The notes beneath the pieces were generated by a model. The model was not told where the DNA came from and did no database searches. It saw only the letters and a list, made by a program, of their open reading frames with translations. A program made the translations under genes and the position numbers. 7,950 nt of DNA from contig CAYOYH010000032.1 of NCBI GenBank assembly GCA_964408165.1, positions 1 through 7,950 of the forward strand, given 5' to 3'. Positions 5,644-7,950 of the stretch are shown one piece after another. How positions within the stretch are numbered: the first letter of the stretch is position 1; each line of letters starts with the position of its first letter. The DNA comes from CAYOYH01 sp964408165. GTDB taxonomy: Bacteria > Patescibacteriota > Saccharimonadia > Saccharimonadales > CAYOYH01.

Positions 5644-6639
5644 ATGATTGCTAGTAAAGTAAGGAGGACGCTGCTTATAGTAGTGATGTCAGTTTTCGCA
5701 GTAGCGGTGATGCTGGCGGCAAATGGTGCTAACGCTCAGGATGCTGGCAATGGTTTAAGAATTTCACCACCCAGAATAGTGAAATCAGTATTCCCAGGCA
5801 GTAGTGATCGGTTTTCTATTGATGTTACTAACATCACTAACAATCCGCTGATTGCTGTTGTTACGACAGATAATTTTACTAGCGATGACGAAGCCGGCAC
5901 ACCACAGTTAGTAGTAGATGAAAATTTCAACCCACCGCACAGCATAGAGCCGTTCATTGGCGAACTAGGTAATTTAAGTTTACAGCCTGGCGAGATGGCA
6001 ACGCTCAATGTGACTATTGATGTGCCGCCCGGAGCATCCCCTGGAGCATACTATGGTTTGATTAGATTCACTGCGGTACCTGATGAACTAGAGGGTGCTT
6101 CTGGTGTGGCGCTCTCTGCCAGCGTAGGAACTATAGTCTTGATAGAGGTGCCGGGCGATATAATCGAAGCTATGTCGCTAGTAGAGATAGCCGCGGCTAG
6201 AGATCAGTCGCCAGACATTAGCGCCACCGCTTCTTTTTTTGAAGGCGCACCAGACAGTGTGGTAATCCGACTTCAAAACGACGGCAACTCATTTTTGCAA
6301 CCTTTCGGAAGGGTTACTGTCAAAGACTGGAGTGGCAATATGGTTTATGACTACGAACTGAACGATGGCGATCCGCGAGGTAATATACTGCCAGATACCA
6401 TCAGAAGGTTTGAAAATAATATCGAAAACATTAGTTCTTTCGGAAGGTACACCATTGAAGCCAACATTGGGTATGGTGATACCGGCGGCAAGATAATTTC
6501 AGCCACTTCGACTTTCTGGGTAGTACCATGGAGGTTGATACTACTTGGCGTAGCAGTAGTGGCAACGGTAACGTTTGGAGCCACTAAAGGAATAAAGATG
6601 TACAACCGACGTGTAATCGCAAAGGCTAAAAAGAGGTGA
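5644..6639 (+). CDS. DUF916/DUF3324-like membrane-anchored surface protein (WxL-interacting-protein type)
   Basis: The 331-residue protein has a signal peptide (cleavage near ANA|Q, residue 31) and a first Ig-like domain (about 37-171) beginning LRISPPRIVKSVFPGS. That domain has a typical DUF916-like core: LSLQPGEMATLNVTIDVPPG, GAYYGLIRF, then VGTIVLIEVPGDI. A second beta domain (about 172-293) has LQNDGNSFLQPFG, ILPDTIRRF and GRYTIEANIGYG, and resembles DUF3324. A transmembrane helix (about 295-313, after FWVVPW) and a basic tail (RRVIAKAKKR) follow. In Firmicutes this architecture belongs to WxL-interacting proteins, encoded beside WxL proteins and thought to tether them. The two preceding genes fit that role. 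GGAGG at 5633-5637 lies six bases before the ATG. The 95-base gap upstream has a short hairpin (TGCTA/TAGCA, 5586-5600) but no convincing promoter. The gene ends in TGA. Confidence 0.88.
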   Translation: MIASKVRRTLLIVVMSVFAVAVMLAANGANAQDAGNGLRISPPRIVKSVFPGSSDRFSIDVTNITNNPLIAVVTTDNFTSDDEAGTPQLVVDENFNPPHSIEPFIGELGNLSLQPGEMATLNVTIDVPPGASPGAYYGLIRFTAVPDELEGASGVALSASVGTIVLIEVPGDIIEAMSLVEIAAARDQSPDISATASFFEGAPDSVVIRLQNDGNSFLQPFGRVTVKDWSGNMVYDYELNDGDPRGNILPDTIRRFENNIENISSFGRYTIEANIGYGDTGGKIISATSTFWVVPWRLILLGVAVVATVTFGATKGIKMYNRRVIAKAKKR

Positions 6640-6666
6640 TTAGAGCCTGCCGAAGGTAAAAAAACA

Positions 6667-7560
6667 ATGCAAATCATGGATGCAGTAAAAGGAATAGTCA
6701 TCGCAGCGCTAGCTGTCTCCATGGTTTTCGGAGCTACATCGGTTGTCAGTGCGCAGTCTTCTGATAATCCTCAGGCTGGACCCATGGGCATTACTGGTCA
6801 AATCCCAGCCGATCCGCCTGCGGTTGGAGCCACGATTTCGTTTCCTCTAAACAATGAGGTGTTTACTTCGTCGCCGATCACCACTACTGGTATTTGCCCG
6901 GCGGACCTACTAGTGAAGGTGTTTAAAAACCAAGTTTTTGCCGGTTCAGTCGTTTGCGATTCGGCCGGTAACTTTACGATAGATATTGATCTTTTCAGTG
7001 GTACGAATGAGCTTGTAGCTAGAGTTTTTGATGCTTTGAGTCAGCCGGGCCCGGACTCCAATCAGGTGACTATTAGTTATGATGCTGCCGCTACGGACAG
7101 GGGTATTGATAAGCTTATTTTAACCTCAAACTTTGCTACACGCGGTGCCGATCCAGGAATGCCGCTCACTTGGACTCTAGGTTTAGCGGGAGGGGTCGGT
7201 CCGTATGCCGTAAGCGTAAATTGGGGCGACGGCACTACGGAGGTTATTAGTCTAGATTCGGCTGGTAATTTCACTCTCACCCACAAGTTTAAACAGCCTG
7301 GTACCTATAAGACTATCATTAAAGCTGCCGATGCAAATGGTGACACCGCCTTTTTGCAGCTCGTCTCAGTGGGCAATGGGCTTTTGCAGGGGAGACTGGA
7401 TGACGCAGCTACCTCTGGTCAAGTGATAACTCGCAGCATTTTCGTAATTTGGCCGCTGTATATAATGGTTGGTTTTGTCGTCAGCACTTTTTGGGTAGGT
7501 AGAAGATACGAACTTCATCGAATCCGCAAGCGCCTCGAAAAAAACCAACAAGTTTTCTAG
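6667..7560 (+). CDS. Ig-like and PKD-domain membrane-anchored surface protein
   Basis: The 297-residue product has a signal peptide (cleavage near VSA|Q, residue 29). A bacterial Ig-like domain (about 54-139) follows, with the usual LLVKVFKN, AGNFTIDIDLFSGTNELVARVFD pattern and cysteines 77 and 97. Next is a PKD domain (about 147-236) with its hallmark VNWGDGT (184-190) and HKFKQPGTYK (206-215), then a transmembrane helix (about 257-275) and a basic cytoplasmic tail (RRYELHRIRKRLEK). It starts 27 bases after the preceding stop, with AAGG at 6653-6656 ten bases before the ATG. A second in-frame ATG at 6676 is possible and would keep the signal peptide intact. PKD and Ig domains usually mediate protein or carbohydrate contact. 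Sharing topology with the DUF916-like neighbour, it is probably a second membrane anchor or partner in the same surface complex. Confidence 0.9.
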   Translation: MQIMDAVKGIVIAALAVSMVFGATSVVSAQSSDNPQAGPMGITGQIPADPPAVGATISFPLNNEVFTSSPITTTGICPADLLVKVFKNQVFAGSVVCDSAGNFTIDIDLFSGTNELVARVFDALSQPGPDSNQVTISYDAAATDRGIDKLILTSNFATRGADPGMPLTWTLGLAGGVGPYAVSVNWGDGTTEVISLDSAGNFTLTHKFKQPGTYKTIIKAADANGDTAFLQLVSVGNGLLQGRLDDAATSGQVITRSIFVIWPLYIMVGFVVSTFWVGRRYELHRIRKRLEKNQQVF

Positions 7561-7634
7561 TCTCCTGGTTGTAGTTTTTATTTCCGCCACCCCTCCTTAT
7601 TGGTTAGGTATCTAGGGCATACCTCGAGCCTGAT

Positions 7635-7661
7635 TGTACGTCGAAGTACAGGCGTGGGCAG
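7635..7661 (+). repeat. TGTAC-hairpin direct repeat, copy 1
   Basis: The near-palindrome TGTACGTCGAAGTACA is followed by GGCGTGGGCAGG. The same order recurs at 7813-7843 (TGTAC, ATCGA, GTACA, then GGTACGGGCAGACAGG). Farther on, each copy is followed by a CAGC(C)TTGGGA-GC motif (7717-7729 and 7847-7860). The second unit therefore looks like a shortened, diverged duplicate of the first. Confidence 0.6.
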
Positions 7662-7812
7662 GCCGCTCGTCCTGAGGGTAAGCACTGCTTCGCCTAGAGG
7701 CGGATGGACTCGTGTGCAGCTTGGGATGCGAGTCAAGAATTCGCTAGTCAGCGAAGCCGGCTGGCGAATTAAGCCTGCCGCCTGCCTGACCAACCGACTC
7801 ACTCACTCTCAC

Positions 7813-7843
7813 TGTACATCGAGTACAGGTACGGGCAGACAGG
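7813..7843 (+). repeat. TGTAC-hairpin direct repeat, copy 2
   Basis: This is the diverged second copy of the unit at 7635-7661. It keeps both arms of the TGTAC/GTACA hairpin and the GGGCAG stretch, while the loop changes from GTCGAA to ATCGA. Keeping the arms while the loop varies is mild evidence that the hairpin itself matters. Confidence 0.55.
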
Positions 7844-7893
7844 TATCAGCCTTGGGAGGCTTCATTCTCTATTCCGCACTAGCGTCACAATTA

Positions 7894-7924
7894 AGGAGCT
7901 ATAGGCACTTTCGTGGAGCTTTTT
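7894..7924 (+). terminator. Terminator-like hairpin with T tract
   Basis: AGCT at 7897-7900 can pair with AGCT at 7917-7920. The inner CAC/GTG closes a TTTC loop (7906-7915), and T5 runs from 7920 to 7924. With G-T pairs the outer stem can extend into the T run. It would end transcription of the structured region or of the whole plus-strand cluster. The stem has an asymmetric internal loop, so strength is uncertain. Confidence 0.45.
7898..7923 (+). repeat. 26-nt inverted element, right copy
   Basis: This is the partner of 11-36 on the opposite strand, 23 of 26 bases identical (GCTATAGGCA, then TCGTGGAG, then TTTT). It overlaps the terminator-like hairpin, and both copies point outward from the window. 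It begins about 337 bases past the stop at 7560. Confidence 0.7.
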
Positions 7925-7950
7925 AGCTAGATTTTCCTCTGTTAATCACG

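Larger units (their letters stand above)
7561..7893 (+). ncRNA. Hairpin-rich non-coding region, candidate structured RNA
   Basis: No credible gene lies here, but short hairpins are dense: AGGTAT/ATACCT (7606-7624), a near-palindrome TGTAC...GTACA (7635-7650), CGCC/GGCG (7691-7702), GACTCG/CGAGTC (7707-7734), TTCGCT/AGCGAA (7740-7755) competing with AATTCGC/GCGAATT (7738-7770), TGTAC/GTACA (7813-7827) and AGCCT/AGGCT (7848-7861). It is followed by a terminator-like hairpin. It matches none of RNase P RNA, tmRNA, SRP RNA or tRNA that I can recognise. It could be an independent small RNA, a structured 3' UTR of the cluster, or a REP-like repeat block. At the start, AACCA/TGGTT (7543-7570) followed by T5 may be a weak terminator for the cluster. 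Promoter not found, and strand is assumed. Confidence 0.4.

Noticed and set aside
7635..7843. CRISPR array or integron attC sites from the repeated TGTAC hairpins.
   Set aside because: Only two diverged copies with a long, unequal gap, no regular spacers, no cas or integrase gene, and no RYYYAAC/GTTRRRY core pair.
7578..7926. Open frames on both strands (plus 7600-7926, minus 7578-7802).
   Set aside because: They use a TTG start or no ribosome site, have atypical composition (Arg/Ser-rich with no domain) and overlap a dense set of hairpins and repeats. Non-coding is the better reading.
7886..7948. Minus-strand frame resembling a protein C terminus (EENLAKKLHESAYSSL).
   Set aside because: A stop lies in frame just upstream (7948-7946) and there is no start codon before this peptide. 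It overlaps the conserved 26-nt element and terminator-like hairpin. A decayed gene end remains possible but cannot be supported here.

Overview
The window looks like chromosomal DNA of a Candidate Phyla Radiation (Patescibacteria) bacterium, most likely a Saccharibacteria (TM7) relative. This is inferred from the style of the secreted proteins (small beta-rich surface proteins, a DUF916-like membrane-anchored protein, an Ig/PKD membrane protein), a roughly even base composition, and use of the standard code. TGA ends at least two genes here, which argues against the Gracilibacteria/Absconditabacteria code in which TGA is glycine. No gene is close enough to a well-known family to fix the phylum, and no tRNA, rRNA, transposase or CRISPR array is visible.

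Layout. 1-192: the non-coding 3' flank of gene 1, with a perfect 36-bp palindrome (41-76) and one copy of a 26-nt element (11-36) whose other copy lies inverted at 7898-7923. 193-1248 (-): membrane protein with a beta-helical, bactofilin-like outer part. 1276-1303: inverted repeat overlapping a -10-like box in the divergent intergenic region. 1378-2061 (+): single-pass membrane protein of unknown function. 2060-2225 and 3007-3167: two non-coding tracts built from degenerate 7-bp units kept in register. They flank the next gene. 2256-2987 (-): secreted protein with an extended -10 promoter so close to its ATG that the mRNA is probably leaderless. 3275-7560 (+): a four-gene cluster, probably an operon, encoding two paralogous secreted proteins, a DUF916/DUF3324-like anchored protein and an Ig-like/PKD anchored protein. 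7561-7950: about 390 bases without a credible gene but with many hairpins, a degenerate internal duplication and a terminator-like end.

The genes form a cell-surface locus. Five products carry Sec-type signal peptides and two others are membrane-anchored near the N terminus. The three secreted proteins (2256-2987, 3275-4492, 4505-5548) share a C-terminal beta domain that resembles a degenerate WxL domain. The protein at 5644-6639 has the layout of the Firmicutes WxL-interacting proteins: signal peptide, two Ig-like domains, transmembrane helix, basic tail. The best hypothesis is a WxL-like surface complex in a CPR bacterium, with the last two cluster proteins as membrane anchors or receptors for the first two. 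This is inference from residue patterns; no structure comparison or profile search was possible.
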